Shown here: one piece after another, positions 1 to 13,742 of the stretch | Layout of the letters: every line of letters begins with the position of its first letter | Position numbering within the stretch: position 1 is the stretch's first letter | DNA from: Ischnura elegans | Lineage: Eukaryota; Arthropoda; Insecta; Odonata; Coenagrionidae | Reading direction: 5' to 3' | DNA length: 64,000 bases | NCBI RefSeq assembly: GCF_921293095.1 | Contig: NC_060254.1 | Coordinates: 6,386,001-6,450,000 of the forward strand | Program-made: the position numbers and the translations under genes | Notes under the pieces: generated by a model | The model's database searches: none | What the model was told of the DNA's origin: nothing | Seen by the model: only the letters and a program-made list of their open reading frames with translations

Positions 1-19
1 AAAAAAATGATATAATTAC

Positions 20-690
20 AAAGCACTGCAGGAGCAAGTGACTTTGTACGCAGTCACGCACGCTGGTGCAAAGTTGAATACACCAAAGGATGAAGTTCGC
101 CATGAAAAAATATTTGACTTAGCTGGGATTCGAACCTGGAACTCCCAATTGCCGGTCTGATGTGTTAGCCTGTTACACTACCAAGCCATTTTCTCAGAGC
201 GAACTTCAGGATGGGTTTTTTCAAACGAGATGTACACGTCACACTGTGGCATAGGGTCGTGCTTACTAAGCCACTGTCTGGGTGAAAAACCCTTATTTTG
301 TCGCTGGTCTGCGACGACTAATTTCAGAGCACTGCAGGAACAAGTGACTTTGTAAGCAGTCATGCGCACGGGTGCAACTGGTTAACACACCTGACCGGCG
401 ATCGGGAGATCCGGGTTCGAATCCCGGCTAAGGCAAATATTTTTTCATGGCGAACTTCATCCTTCGGTGTATTTAACATTGTGCCTGTGCGAGTGACTGC
501 TTACTAAGTCACTTGTTTCAGCAGTGCTTTGAAATTCATCGTCGCAGACCAGCGACAAAATAAGGGATTTTTGTCCCGTCAGTGGCTTAGTAAGCACGAC
601 CCCATGCCACATGTGCCACAGTGTGGACTTGTGGCGTCAACATCTTGTTTGGTAAAACCCATTCCGAAGTTAGATTCTCATTTTTTTTTT
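20..690. repeat. tRNA-derived SINE copies in an inverted pair
   Basis: Two diverged copies of one repeat lie in opposite orientation. On the minus strand 119-187 folds roughly as a tRNA: 7-bp acceptor pairing, D-like GTGTAACAGGCTAACACA, and the B-box-like GGTTCGAATCCCAGC. On the plus strand 381-435 has the same core with GGTTCGAATCCCGGC. The flanks match as reverse complements (about 95-115 with 437-475; 285-310 with 540-570). The degenerate T-stem argues against a working tRNA, so I read it as a Pol III-derived SINE family. Confidence 0.7.
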
Positions 691-1147
691 TTAATCCTTT
701 CATATCAATGTTTATCTATGCAAGCTGTATTACCCATGATCTTGTTCTTGCATGCCTGTAGGTCATAATTTTAGTAAGTAATCTAAGGAGGGTGAAGATT
801 ATTTTCTCAATCTATTTTAAGCTTACTATAATGCAGTTTTGTGTAACTAAACCTCCCGTCGGGCTCAATGTGTCCGACAGGCACAGCACATTTGAGTGTT
901 TTTCATTTTGACATGCTCCATGGAGCCTTTCACTTTTTGCATTTTTACCGACAGGTCAGCGGCGGATTATTCAGCTTAATTAAGCAAAATGATGGCCCAT
1001 TAAAGCTATATAAAAGCATTAAAAGATAAATAAAATAGGAAAATGAAAAACACTGATCTTTATGTGGACTTACCGTGTAATATCTAAGGTGAATAAGTAC
1101 ATTATTAGTATAGAATTCACATGCTAAATACATTGCATTTAATAATA

Positions 1148-2219
1148 CAGCATAATCCCGATTATCCAGGCTAATGATGAGGAGAGGCAACATGAATAAT
1201 TGGAAAACACGAATAATCCAAACTTTTACTGTAAATTTTATAATTTACGCAAATCAGACAATCTTTTATTATATATGCACATTGTCTGTTATTTTAAATT
1301 GCTTTCCAGAATCATAACAAGCTTTCTTTTCCCAACCGCAATCTTTTGCAGTGGCGATAATGTGATTACTCGTACTTCTACTGCTCCGTGTTCCCTATAC
1401 CTAGAGATCTCGGATTCAGAAAAGTGGTTTGCACCAGTGCTTTGAAACCACTCTGTAACATTGAAAACTATAGATGTAGGCACCACGCCACGTAGTCAGG
1501 TCTTGCAAAAGTTGGCGGGGATGTAAATGCTGATCCGTCATTGCTGAGCACGATCGCGCATGTCCATGGTTGCAAAATAGGAGCACGTAACTTTAGTGAA
1601 GGTAATAGGTGTGCGATCACACCATCACACAGCAGCAGTTATAGGAAACGTTTAAGCAAATTGTCTACGGTGGCGAGTGCCTGGCTATGACTCATGCTAT
1701 CTCCTCTTCCACTTCCCTCGCTACCTTCACTTCTGCTAATCCCTTCCAGTTTGACCTTGACTAGTCGCGGCATTAATATTCCCGAGTGTGACAATCTCCG
1801 GTTACCTTGGGCCGTATTCAACCACATGCGATGCCACGGCATTACTTCCGAATTTGCTATATAAAATATACAATTAGAGATAGTGGATAACATTTCTCTT
1901 ACTGTACAATTGGTTTACCATTGAAGAATCTTCTAAAATTAATGAAGAGTTTTTTCCTGACCATCGATCGTCATCTAAAATGCTAGAGCAGACGTCAAAG
2001 TAAACTTGAAAAATTCCTTGTCAGCGAGTAAATAAAATAATTCCATTTTATAAATGGGATTCTAATGGAAATATTAAGCCCGGTGTAGCCTAACATTAAA
2101 ATGCAAATATCTTGGTGCTTTTATGTCCGATTTTATCTTTTATAAAGATTGCTGAAAACGTCAAAGTAGTGTGAACTCGTGCACGGATAAACCACAGCCG
2201 TATAATCGGGAGTCTGCTG
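1148..2219. mobile_element. pogo/Tigger-like DNA transposon remnant with TA target duplication
   Basis: The left end CAGCATAATCCCGATTATCC and the right end, read in reverse as CAGCAGACTCCCGATTATAC, form a terminal inverted repeat. TA flanks both sides (1146-1147, 2220-2221). The motif 'CAG...CCCGATTAT' is typical of pogo/Tigger ends. An open stretch on the minus strand (1639-1893) contains MSHSQALATVDNLLKRF, which resembles the C-terminal part of Tigger transposases. No full transposase remains. Confidence 0.6.
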
Positions 2220-2221
2220 TA

Positions 2222-5200
2222 CTTAACAGCCTAAAGAGCATGATGAATAGCACCTTGCTGAATTGGTGTGGGGCCTCATGACGGCATGTAAAGGGGTGAA
2301 ACCAAAGCATGAAACACATCATGTAAGTGTTCGACTACGCTAATGATAGTACCTTAAATTTCAACTCTTAGCATGGCTTAGTGGTACACCTTTGATGTTT
2401 TTTCACATCTGTGCCTGTCAGGCACATTTGCGCCTGAACTCTGCAATTCCAATATTGGGCCAGATGAAAGGTTAAAATGTGCGAGTATAAAAATAACCCT
2501 TTTATCAAAGAAATATCAAACATGTTACTCTTGTAATTAACAAGAAAAAAAATATATATATGTATATACAGCATTGAATATTCTTGTCTTTGCAGGGTGA
2601 GAATGCAGAGGCGTTGGGCTGGTTCTCTTATTCTTTTGCTCGAGTAAGGTTCTCTGTGAAGGCCTGGCTGGAGCTGGTTTGATGAGGGAGTTCATTGGCT
2701 CGACTTGCTATCACAGCTGTTGGTTTACAGTTTACAATTGTGTAGTTGTCGTCCATTTGTTAATTAATGGCAGCAGTTGATGGTATGCAGTAACGGTGCA
2801 TTCATTGAGGGTGTACCCTGGGTTGCACCGATAGCCCATTGTCAAATGAGGCTAGTGGCAAGCTCTATGAGCAATCTCAGATTTCATAGGTATATATGAA
2901 TTGGATATGCATTTCTGTAATGCACTTGATTTTATTGAGATATGTGAAAAGTTATTCTAATTTTGTCTCAATTTGAAAGTGGGTTATTGCTCTACTGATG
3001 TCCCTCTCCATTGAAATTTGTGGAAAAATTTATTGGGACTCACACCAGGAAGATTTAGTGGTTTGAGTTCTCTCTCAAGACACTATGTTGAAGCATGGTT
3101 TATTCTGTTTAGAAGGGCATTATTTGGAGTGCCTGGATAGATTTAATGACCTGGTCTCTTTAAGCTTTGTGGTCCTATGAGTCAATTCAAGCTCTGCTCA
3201 TGATACTTCTGAGTAATTTCTTATATGATACTATAGATGTTATCACTCACCCTGTGTATCTGCATTGAGCACCTGCCTGCGTTTGGTGCCCATGTGAGCA
3301 GTGCCATGTTCATAATTGCTCGACTATGCCCTCGTGTATGATGTGTGAGCACATGCTGGACAGGTATGCTTTGCAAGTGACACTGATCCTGGAGGAATTG
3401 AGTGTTATTTTGTTGCACTTGAATGTTTGGGAATTGTGATTCATTCAACCCATGGGTCAGATTGAGAATTTTGTGTCAAAAAGGTGCACTGTGTCCATCA
3501 AAGGTCTTATATTGTTATGACCTCATGAAATATATTTCTTGATTTCTAGACCAAAATTTAAGTTTTGTCATTTCCTTCAAAATCTTGCACCTCCTTTTTA
3601 TCCAAATGAAGCAGTAGGCTGACTCAAGACTGCCTTGGGCAGAATTCAAATCCACTTTTGGGTTGAGTAGGCTTACTAATGCTTAACTACTTTCCAAAAG
3701 TGACATCACATCCTTCGATTATGGGTGAATTTCATGACTGAAACATGAAAAATTGATTTTTAACATAATGCACTCATGTCTTAAAGCATCTTAAATGACT
3801 TATCTCTCAATTTTTGACTTTTAGATACCTGATGTGTGCATCAGCTTTCAAAAATTTTAGCTAAGGACATTTTGATTGAATTTCACGCAATTATTTTCGT
3901 TCATGCCCAGCTGATAATGTAAAATAGTTCGTAAAATTTAATCAGGGGTTGTCCCTTTTAATTTTTGATTTTCAGTGCATTAATAATGCTATGTAGCACA
4001 ATTCATGCATCAAAATTGAAGCTCTTCGTTGGCATGTTACATCCGCTGTCTAATTAATTTCTCATACCATCCTATAGATGAAATTTTTATCTATGTTAAG
4101 ATGGTCCTTCTCTTAAAAATCTCCAATTTTATATATTAATTTAATGACTTATCTCCTCCTTGAAAACACACCTCTAAGCAAATTGTTGGAGTTGCACTGG
4201 AGTTAGTACATAATGAGATATTATACTTGTATTGGCTGCTTTGTGGTGGACAGGTGTGGAGTAAGTGGTTGAAACATTAATTGAAGCTGTGCTATTGAGG
4301 TATGTTGCTGTGAAGATGAATACTGTCATTGTGAAATGAACTATAGTAGCCCTAATTCACTTACTGGACTTCGGGACAGTTCTCTTCTGCAAAATTCCTG
4401 AGCACAGGCGACTGGCCCTGAGTAAGCTGCTGTAGTTCAGTGCAGACATTGGAATTAGGGAATTTTCATTTTCAAACTGGTTCATTTCAGTGACAAAGAG
4501 GCAATAGTAGTATGTAGTTGCCACACTAGAATGTTTTCCTGGGTGGGTATCAGTGTACTTAAATGTCATTTTAGAAAATGTGTGCCTCTGATATACCCAA
4601 CACTATGTACATATTGTGTTAAATTATCAAATACACAAATAATCATTGCTATTCCCCATGAGTATTACATTGAGAATAAATAGATTGCTCATTGCTGTGC
4701 TGCAGACATTTTTAAAACCAATTACATAAAATGCACCCAAAGTAGCTACAAAAATGAAGCCTACATGGTAGACTGTAGCGACCCCTATGAACTTGTTCCA
4801 TTGTCCATTTGTGTGAAGAGGGTGGACTCTTATTCTTATTGTCTAACTTCTTGCATCCAGTCCTCAGTCTGTTGAGAGACTAGTGGATGGGCAGGTTAGT
4901 ATGTACCAGAAGGGATTTAAATGCAAGTGAGGGATGGACTACTTTGGTTAAACCGGCAGTATGTTTTGCAGTTGGGCATGCAGGCCACTCTGGTGGCCCA
5001 AATTCAAATTTTCTCCTTAAGTTTTCAACTTTGTTAAAAAATGTTTACGAACAATAAATTTGGATTGTGTTTATTGTGTGATGCACTTTTTGTCTCTTGG
5101 GAATATATATATATAATTATTAGTGGATCAAAATGCAAAATAATGAAATACAGTGAACATTGAAAGTCAAAAATAAAACAACCAAATTTATATAAAAAAT

Positions 5201-6277
5201 TGAACTATTATATGTAGGTAACCGAATTGAAGACAAGATGTGATAAACATTTAATGATGGAATATTTTTTCAAAATTTTCTCATTTATTAAAGTTGTAAC
5301 AAATATATTAACCCTTTTATGCTGAACGTTCGGTGAAGCCGACTGGCATTTTCGCGAGCAGAAGACATGACCTCAGGTGTAGCTGTAGTGGATTTTTCAA
5401 TGCTAACAAGCGGACATAGGCTCTAGCCCCCACGAGGGAAGGGAAGTGACGGCTGAGGTAGCAATTGTCGGATGCATTCAGGGCCGGTCTGAGACCCAGC
5501 TTAGCGAGACCTCAGGGCCACTCGTATTAAGTGTGACAATCCCTCTCATTTACAATCGTTCTCACTTCGGGAATCAGTTGGGAAGTGGTTACATTGCAAT
5601 TGGTTTTTTGCAATGATATATTTTGTGGTATACTAGGTTTTTATGCTTTGAAATGAATTCTTCATTTTGTTCTGTGCGTAAGCAGCTTTTTAACTAAATT
5701 GTTGTTGAAAATAATGGACTTCTGGATTTGGTCTTGGTAACTAGTGTTCATTAACTTTTTTGTTATTAACCCTGGAAATGTTTCAAATTCCACAATGCTT
5801 AAAAAATGTTAGTAATTCTTTTAGATAATTAAATTATTGAAGATCAAATGCATTATTTGGTTGAAAAAAACAATGCATTGGTCATTAAGGTGACCGTGGA
5901 TTCGTGCTAAGGAAGGGTGCGAGGGTCTAGTCGAGTGGATGTGGTAAGGGCAGAGTTGGGTCCCAAATCAGAGACGAGAATACTGGGGCAATTCCACCCC
6001 AAAAAAGAGCACACTGAGAGGTTACAAATATTCTTATGCTACTTGTAGCTCTGGAAAGGTTTTTGTATTGTAGGCCCCAGCAGGGAAGGGTGAAGAGAAA
6101 TAAAAGAATCAGATTCACCATTGAAAAAAAAGTTTGGACAAAGGGTAGAATAAATGGTCCAGAAATTGCATTGTGAAATTTATAATTTTTCATAGAGTTT
6201 AGATCTCGTGCAGAATGTAATGTCTTATAAATTGAAAAGATATCGAATGAATGTTGAAAAGGCTTTGGGTAAATAGA
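2222..6277. other. no gene recognised
   Basis: AT-rich DNA with no coding homology or splice-consistent exon that I could find. TTAACCC at 5312-5318, followed by a GC-richer stretch to about 5520, may be one end of a TTAA-type MITE, but I did not find a matching right end. Confidence 0.4.
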
Positions 6278-6870
6278 TCATTTAAAAAGATCACCATAGG
6301 CCCCCGTCTTATATTGCATGCCACTTTGTATTTTGTAGAGTTGGTCCTGTAGATTCACGCCAGTTTTAGTTCTATTGTAGGATGTAATCATATCAGGTTT
6401 CTTCTGGCTACCACTCTCAGGATCAATGGTAAAATTTTGGTGCCTTGTGGAAAGAACAAGAATTGATTTAATTTTTGGGGGTGTAGACTCTAGATCAGCA
6501 GGGTCCGTCGAGGGGTCATCAGGGAACCAATTAAGACGCCAACACAAGGTTCAAAAACTCGCTTTATTCGTCCGTTCAGTACAACTTCCGCACCCAGACT
6601 CCCCCACTCGTTCCTGAGCATGCTTCGTAGCCACTCGGCGTCACCACGTGACTCCCCGTTGGCCATTCCTATGTAGAAGGGTTGGGGGAAGAGCTGATAA
6701 AGCGGTATGGGATGAGCAAGGAACGGGGTAGGTGGAATGTGAAGTAGGAAGAAAGGTGCTGAGTCATTGGGTGCACTTACAGGGGTATGACATGAGGGTA
6801 CAAGTCTTTTGGAAACCAAAGAATGATGAATTCATTGCTCTGCTTTTGCTGTCTAACAATTCTTACCGAA
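6278..6870 (-). pseudogene. piggyBac transposase fragment, interrupted
   Basis: Two minus-strand pieces match the piggyBac transposase family in order: NSFFGFQKTCTLMSY at about 6786-6842, and after an interruption PPKIKSILVLSTRH and KKPDMITSYNRTKTGVN at about 6340-6480. The second corresponds to the family's '...YN..K.GVD..D' region, but the usual Asp after GV is Asn here. The gap is filled by a candidate solo LTR. N-terminal and C-terminal parts are missing, so it cannot be functional. Confidence 0.7.
6482..6781 (-). mobile_element. candidate solo LTR inside the piggyBac fragment
   Basis: The 300-bp segment reads on the minus strand from TGTAAGTGCACCC to GAGTCTACA, that is TG...CA with short inverted ends, and is flanked by GGGG on both sides (6478-6481 and 6782-6785). 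An AATAAA signal lies on the minus strand at 6568-6563, as expected for an R region. The duplication is a homopolymer, so the flanks are weak evidence. It is unrelated in sequence to the gypsy LTRs at 23.4 and 27.8 kb. Confidence 0.5.
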
Positions 6871-9800
6871 TTTTTCTTTCTTTTTGTCATTGCCAGGGGA
6901 ACACTACTGAACCAATTACCTGTTGGTAATATTTCTGTGAATACCAATATTGGTTCAACTTATTTGGTGCAGTTCTTAGAGCTGTAAAATTAAATGAAAT
7001 AAGTTCTGTAAAAAGATAACTTACCATGATATACTGTTGCACAAACAGGACTGCTTAGTCGCAGTCGTAGAAAGAGAGATGTGGGATGAATGTGAGAAGG
7101 TCAATGGCTAATAATAATTAAGTAACTAATGTATTCCGAGGATTACACGCTCAGGAAATACTAGGGAATGACTTGCTGGTTGCTTCATGCAAACAGTTGA
7201 GCGTACTACTCAGGAAAGAGCCACTATTTAAAATGTACTAACCAAATAGTTTTACCTGTATTTCGCTCGGATGCTACTGGGACCAGGACAAATCGTTGTG
7301 CTAAGAAGGAACGTGCTAACGGTACTAACCAAGTTCCGCTGTATGTATATAATGCCATCAAATGACACACGAATGAAACACTGGGTCACCTGCTGAAGGG
7401 CAAAGAAGGGAGTGATGCCAATTTTTCCATTCGTGAAAGAAAGAGTGTTGGCGATTTGAAGATGAGTAGGGGTAGGGAAGTATAGATAATTTAACCTTTT
7501 TATATTCTTTTCACTCATACCTTTCCCGGTAGCTGAAGGTTTTGTAGCCTCCAGAACGAACATTGGCTATCAAACAGTTCTTTCAAATTATATGTGGAAG
7601 GATCCATTGAATTATTGCTGAGGGTAGAAACAAATACATAAGTTAATAATTAATCATAGTCATGAAGTATATCAATGGTATGTTAACAGAAAATAATCAT
7701 TACTGGTGATTTAATAACTTCGGTTTGAGAACCAAACCATCATTAGAAACATATTAGTATAGATTTGGAACCTAATCATTAGGAAAGGGTCACTTCTGCA
7801 CTTGAGATAAGTCATTTATTTCTCTACTGCCAGTTCCAGCTGCCCCAGTAACCCAACCCCACACTACAAGAGGTTATTCTATAGCAGTTCCTTACTTGTC
7901 AAACACTCATGACATCAAATGCTTTGCCTGCTGGAGATTGTATGCGGTGGAGGCAAACTGCAAGACCTTTTTGACAAATTTTGTCCATCATGTTGGACAA
8001 GTGAGGGGTGGGGGAAGTTTGTCTGTGTGAACTTACAATCATATCGCTGCTGGTCAATCAGAAAACAGTGAAGTGGGTTCGCAAGGCTAGATGTTTCAAA
8101 ATAAAATCACTTTGTACCTTACTCACAATTTTAATATTTTGCGACCGGTTTCAATGTGTTCTATGTCATTTTCAAGCTAGGCAATCTACGAAGTTAATTC
8201 ACCAACCATCAACTTCATTAGATGTTTCAAGTTTCATTCTAAGTGATGAATTGTTGAGTGCATCTGGTAACAAGGCAAAATTGTGGCAATTGGGGTGCTT
8301 GGCTCAACATTTATGTAGTTAGAAAATGGTGCTTTTTCAACTTAAACGTAACTAGTAATTTCAGTTCCTACTGGCATCAGTTATCTAGGGTTAAAATTTC
8401 GTGTCAAAATTTTTCTCCACCCTCTATCAAGAGTTCAATTTGAGGTGAAGGAGGGATAGCAACATGTCTGATTCAGATAAGAGCTAAATGTCTACCTTAC
8501 ATTTCTATGAGCTTCATAGGACATATAATTCATGAATCACTTCCTGCTTATCCAAAAACCAACATTCAACATTCTTGATGTATCCTAGGTTCTCAGGACA
8601 CTGCCACAAATATCTCTTGTATGTATTTAACACGATATCTTTAATATTACCATCCTCCCTGATATTAGACTTCATCCGAAGCCTGTATGTAAACTCTAAT
8701 TCAACTTCCTGATGTTTATGAGGCTTTATCATGAATTATTTGTAATGAGCACCATTTGCAAATGACAACTTATTTTCCACCATCACTCAGTTAACCTAGT
8801 TGATGTAATCATCATATTATCACGATTAACATCACTTGACTTATAGCTCTTAAGGTCATGGAAAATTGACTAAGGTATTCTACTTCCAAACAGATGGAGT
8901 GTGTCCTTCAGACTATTTTGCGGAACCTGTAAGGGAAATTCATTCCTCAATAATTCGATTATAGATTCCCCAAAAATTTTCGTAATTGCTTGGTCACAGG
9001 AAGAAGTTCATCTCAGAGCATCATTATTTTGCACTCTTACAGGCATTAAAAAAAGAAGCAACTGTCAACAAAATATATCTTTAATAAACTTAGGAAAAAT
9101 ATTAAATTTTGTACAATAATAGTGATGTAATAAAATGATATTCTAAAAATGAGTCAAATACATTTCTGAGTAATCTTTCAGTGATGTCATGTGTAATAAA
9201 CATCTTCTCAAAGAACATTTTATAAAATAATTTCAAATTACAAACAAAAAGTAACTATTTTAACAATAAGATGATACATACTTTCCTAATAGTTATATAA
9301 AAAGATATGTACATTTCCATCATAAGCATTTCCTTCCAGTCTTGAGGTGATTCAAAAATGGGGTTAGGACTCGTGATGGCTTACATCTCATTATTATCTG
9401 ACCTTAGATGGCAGTAAATGGCTCTAGAAAATACGCAGGAATGCAAACTAGATCCCAGGTATGGTGGGAGGCTAGTTGAAATTCAATCACAGTCTGTTCA
9501 AAGTACAAGAATATTGCTTAAATACAACTCATAGGTCAAAAACATAGGATAAAATTTCAACATCTGGAGTTAACACATGACTTAAATATAAAAAGTTACA
9601 AAATATACAGATCTCTCATTACCATTGAAAGTTAACTATGAAATTCCTGGTAACTCAAAAAATTAATGAATTTCATCTTTACTTTGCTGTCTAATGATAC
9701 AAATCATCACAATATATTACAAATGTTATTTAGTGATAAAATTATCCTTGAGAAGTCATTTTACATGAAAATATTAATCGCTGATATTAAAAGGGAATAC

Positions 9801-11520
9801 ACACAAACCTGATATTAGCATAGTCAGGATAATTAGAATATCTAATCACAGAAATAGAATACTACCCACACCCATTTACACTTGGATCTAATACCCCCAG
9901 GGCATAGAAATCTTAAAAAATGTATGTATCCATCGCAGAGAATGGATCAAGTACTCAAAGTGAACCTCTAAAACACACGAGCAACTTGCTCCTGAGGTAA
10001 CTCCAGTTTCTTGATACCTGATCAAAACCTCTGATCACTCTTCCTGCACACAAGTGCCAATTAAAGAGAAGGCCAGTTCATGGAAAAGCTTTACGACAAA
10101 TTAACCATAGCTAATATTCCATTTACCAGAATTTATTCTACAAAATACTTTCGCACATCATTTTCCCACAAATATCAAATAACATTCTCTAAAGTGGGTC
10201 AGCTTAAACATTCTCCCTTAGCTGACCCGGCACAGATAGTAAACACATAGAATATATGTACTTGGATTCCATGGATGTGCTCCTCTTTATAGATACGATA
10301 TCCAACACTAATGCAAAATCTCCCTTTGCATTGCATATCACATCTACACTCAGCCAGCAAAAGCAGTCGGCTATCCAAATGTCCTGGGATTCAAGGATGC
10401 GCAACTACAGTATGGATTGGTATCCATCTGGATCCAGTGAGGATATAACTCAAGTACACTAACAATAGTGGCAAGATGCAAAAGTCCTGTTAATCGAGGA
10501 TAGTGGAAGGTTTAGGCGATAAGAGGAGGGACACAGTCAAGACTCAGCACCCTAACGACCCAACTTTCAAGCCAGACTGGAAAAGCAGACCTGTGCTGAA
10601 CTACTGGATGCCAATTCATGATGGCTTCCATTCTGACTGTCGTATATTATAGTTTAGGTGCCACAACTTCTCCACAATCATACCTCATGCATTTACTCAG
10701 ATATTCATACTGTAAATAGTAGAAAATATGAGCGCTTTCAACTCTCAACTGTAGGACATATCGTTTCAAAAATGTCAGCTTTATCAGAAAGAAGGATAAA
10801 GAAACGTCAGTCATGATGAAAAATCCCAAATTTAAATTATTCTTCAAGCAGAAAGAAATTCTAGTTAATAAATCAGATACTCTTCCATGAAAAAAGAGAA
10901 TATTAAATAAATTTACAAACTACATTGTGATAGAAAAACTGACTTTCTTTGGCTAAAACGTGAAATTTTGAACACGGGATAGATATCCTTTGATATCCTC
11001 AGCAGATCCCCATGGCACTCAGAAGTCCCTCATCCTGTGAATTGGTTGAGTAAGAGTGAGCGCATAGGTATATCCAAGGGTATATATTCTACAAAATTGT
11101 GCCAGCTGGGAGGTGAAATATTTTTACAACTACCCAAAAGGTATGAGAAACTCTTTTTCCCACAGGAATGGACCAGGTGCAAAAATGAATACAAGAGAAT
11201 AATAAATTAAATAATGAGAGTCAAGATTCACATAAACATGAAACCATATTAAAATGGTCAATTTACAATCCTCTAACTTCACAACCACAGTTCATACTGA
11301 TAGTTCCGAAAGTTTACACAACCTGCCCATCACACATGCTCAATATTGAGAGAGAATCAGGGGGGAAGACGATAGGTGAAGTGAAGCAAGCAGGCATCGC
11401 TACAGATGAGAACAGGATTCCAGGTGGGAAGACGTAACACTAGGCACTCCAGAATATTTTTAAAAATCTCCACCCTCAATGACAAAAATATATGAGGAAA
11501 CTTGTCATGATAATACATAA
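6871..11520. other. no gene recognised; downstream flank of the ZnT gene
   Basis: AT-rich, many stops in all frames, no homology recognised. It may include distal 3' UTR of the zinc-transporter gene, but this cannot be shown. Confidence 0.4.
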
Positions 11521-11676
11521 CCGTATTTCTCCGAATATAGTCCCCCCCCTCCCCCTAATTTTGAGGCTTCGGTTTCAGGTAAAAATGTAAAAAATGCATT
11601 TGAATATAGTCTCCCCCTTTACAATTACCACGGACATTTTTGGAAAAAAGGGAGGACTATATTCAGATAAATACGG
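11521..11676. mobile_element. short MITE of the 'CCGTATTTCTCCGAATATAG' family
   Basis: A 156-bp element with inverted ends: CCGTATTTCTCCGAATATAG and a C-rich run on the left, and GGACTATATTCAGATAAATA then CGG on the right, followed by TA. The left TA is decayed to AA. Its ends match the termini of the 1.8-kb pogo-like element at 32546-34377. Confidence 0.8.
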
Positions 11677-13596
11677 TATGTATGGAACCACAATATTTCG
11701 GCAGAAGGAAAATGGCAAAGACAATTGGAATCAATAGCCTAGAAAAAAGCCAAGAGCATGTATACTCATTGTTAGGTTCATAAATAAGCATTAATGAGGA
11801 ACTTGACAAGTGTACTCTTCTGAGACAAATTTTTCACTAATCACGCTGATTACACAAGATGATGACACATCCTTCCTCTAAGCATAAATGATATTCATTC
11901 AGAGAACTACTATTTCTATGAACTTAAAATTCATAGAAATGTCTCAAGTTCATTGCAAGCAAAGATATTTCCCAGTGAAAAAGGCGGAATAAATAGCAAA
12001 GGAATTGAGGAAAGAACAAGAATTAATCATCCAAACCTCTGTTCCAGAAAAACCCTGTTCTTCTCTCTTCCAATGACTCATTCTTGGCTATGGAATTTCA
12101 GACCAATAGGAAAACTGTTATGCCTGGCAGACACGTCAAAAGATTGACCACGTCCATAATCGATTCATACTCTTCTTCAGTGCTTCCCAGCCTCTTATCT
12201 ACAGGTACAAGTCGAGCGTAATAGTCAATTACTACGCATCAGTCAACACCGACATGTAATCAAGGCTTTCAAATGCCCTCTTCAAAAGACTAGCACGCCA
12301 TGAAATGGCAGCTTTTATTTTGGAAAAACAAAAAATATAGAAATAAGACTTGAAGCTAGATAATTAATTCCTTAAAAATGCCCTTCACTTGGTACATTTT
12401 GCAGTGGTTTGCATTTGATGAACCCCTAATTTCTAGTCTGCACACACACCAATGTCTACCCCTCAAAAACCTGGCTACCAAACTCCAAGAAGGCAACCAA
12501 TTAATTAAAGTTATTCCAGAATCTGTGACCTGACATTAAGAGTCAGAAATTCTATATCCTCGTGTGGAGTTTAACAGCCTATTTAAATATTTCTTAGAGA
12601 GCAAAATGCACTCCATGAAACATTTCCAGATCTAGGAGGAAGGAACTATGTACGTACGTCAAATTTCACTCCAGCTGAAACATTAAGCACTATCTCAGAA
12701 CTGACTACAAGATTATTGTACGCAACGGACTGACCGCAGACAATCACAGAGGTGGATCGATGTACACTAACAGGGGAGATGGATCACGTTATTGCTCACC
12801 ATAAAAAATCACAGATTCCCATGTACTAGTCCAATTACACTATGCAATAAATTGTAAGGTCACAAATTTTTTTTCGAAAATGCAGGTGTACTTCATTTAC
12901 ATATTTCGATCTCCTGAATACAAAAATGATACTCAAAACATCATATTACTCACTGGTTTAAAAAATTGCACACATTTTCAATTACTGACAGTCCATTAAA
13001 TGAAATATATATACTTATTTCATCCTGTAAACTATAAGTTAGGAACATCAGGTGTGAAATGTTCCATCAGAAATGGAAGAAAATGATGCCAGAAAATTTG
13101 GAATTGTCGGATGATGGGTGACTCCATTGTTGGATGCTTCCCCGAGAGCACACAGAAATGTCCCATTTGGGGAAAAGCAGGGGTGGTGTCATTACAAACT
13201 AAGAAATAACAGAGTTATACATTTTCATGCATGCTCAGTATGCCAAATTCCCTGTATGCATGGTTTAAACTTATATTCTACTTCAACATGATTCGTAAAC
13301 CATACAGCCACTACTCACTTAATTGTGTTACATTCATATAGGCAAAGAAAATTGTTTGCACCACACCTGTGGGTGATACGATCTTTTAAGTATCATTTTG
13401 GAATTCAGGAGGCACTATCCATCATGAACAAATGCTTCTGTGAAAAACATTTCTTCAGAGTTGCACAGTGTTACCTACACCAACCCCAGATCCACTAGAA
13501 ACGAACCCAAAAAGCAAGCCGACCATGCCAGGGCCACCACAGGGCAAAATGAGAGGGACCCACGCACAGGCTCAGGTTTCACGCCATTTGGACACC
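11677..13596. other. probable 3' UTR and downstream region of the ZnT gene
   Basis: Lies directly downstream of the ZnT stop codon on the minus strand. A possible minus-strand AATAAA is at 12319-12314, which would give a 3' UTR of about 1.3 kb, but other AATAAA matches exist further on (for example near 10134). No coding sequence was recognised. Confidence 0.35.
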
Positions 13597-13742
13597 CTAC
13601 GGAGGATTCTGGCAATGAGTGCAGTTCAGCATGACTGAAGGTTGGAAGCGCTCCACTTGAATCGTCGTCGATTGGATGTCAAACTTATGACGGAGGAGTT
13701 TTTGTGCTTCCACAAGAACCTGCTCTGGATTAGCTGTGGAAT
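13597..13742 (-). CDS. ZnT exon 7: end of C-terminal domain and stop
   Basis: Residues 430-477. The split codon completes as GAT (Asp), giving HLAID across the junction, as is usual in the family. The exon contains a helix ([12 protein letters not shown]) and a final strand (TTIQVERF) and ends CTHCQNPP before TAG. The terminal CxxC is of the kind seen in vesicular ZnTs. Acceptor ATGTTTCAG. Confidence 0.92.

Noticed and set aside
119-187. Possible tRNA gene on the minus strand
   Set aside because: Acceptor pairing is good but the T-stem has mismatches, the anticodon arm is irregular, and a second diverged copy lies inverted next to it inside a longer repeat. A SINE fits better.
6490-6819. 109-residue minus-strand gene
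   Set aside because: Mostly translation through the candidate solo LTR; no family match.
13440-13634. Plus-strand open reading frame
   Set aside because: Overlaps ZnT exon 7 and 3' UTR in antisense; no support.
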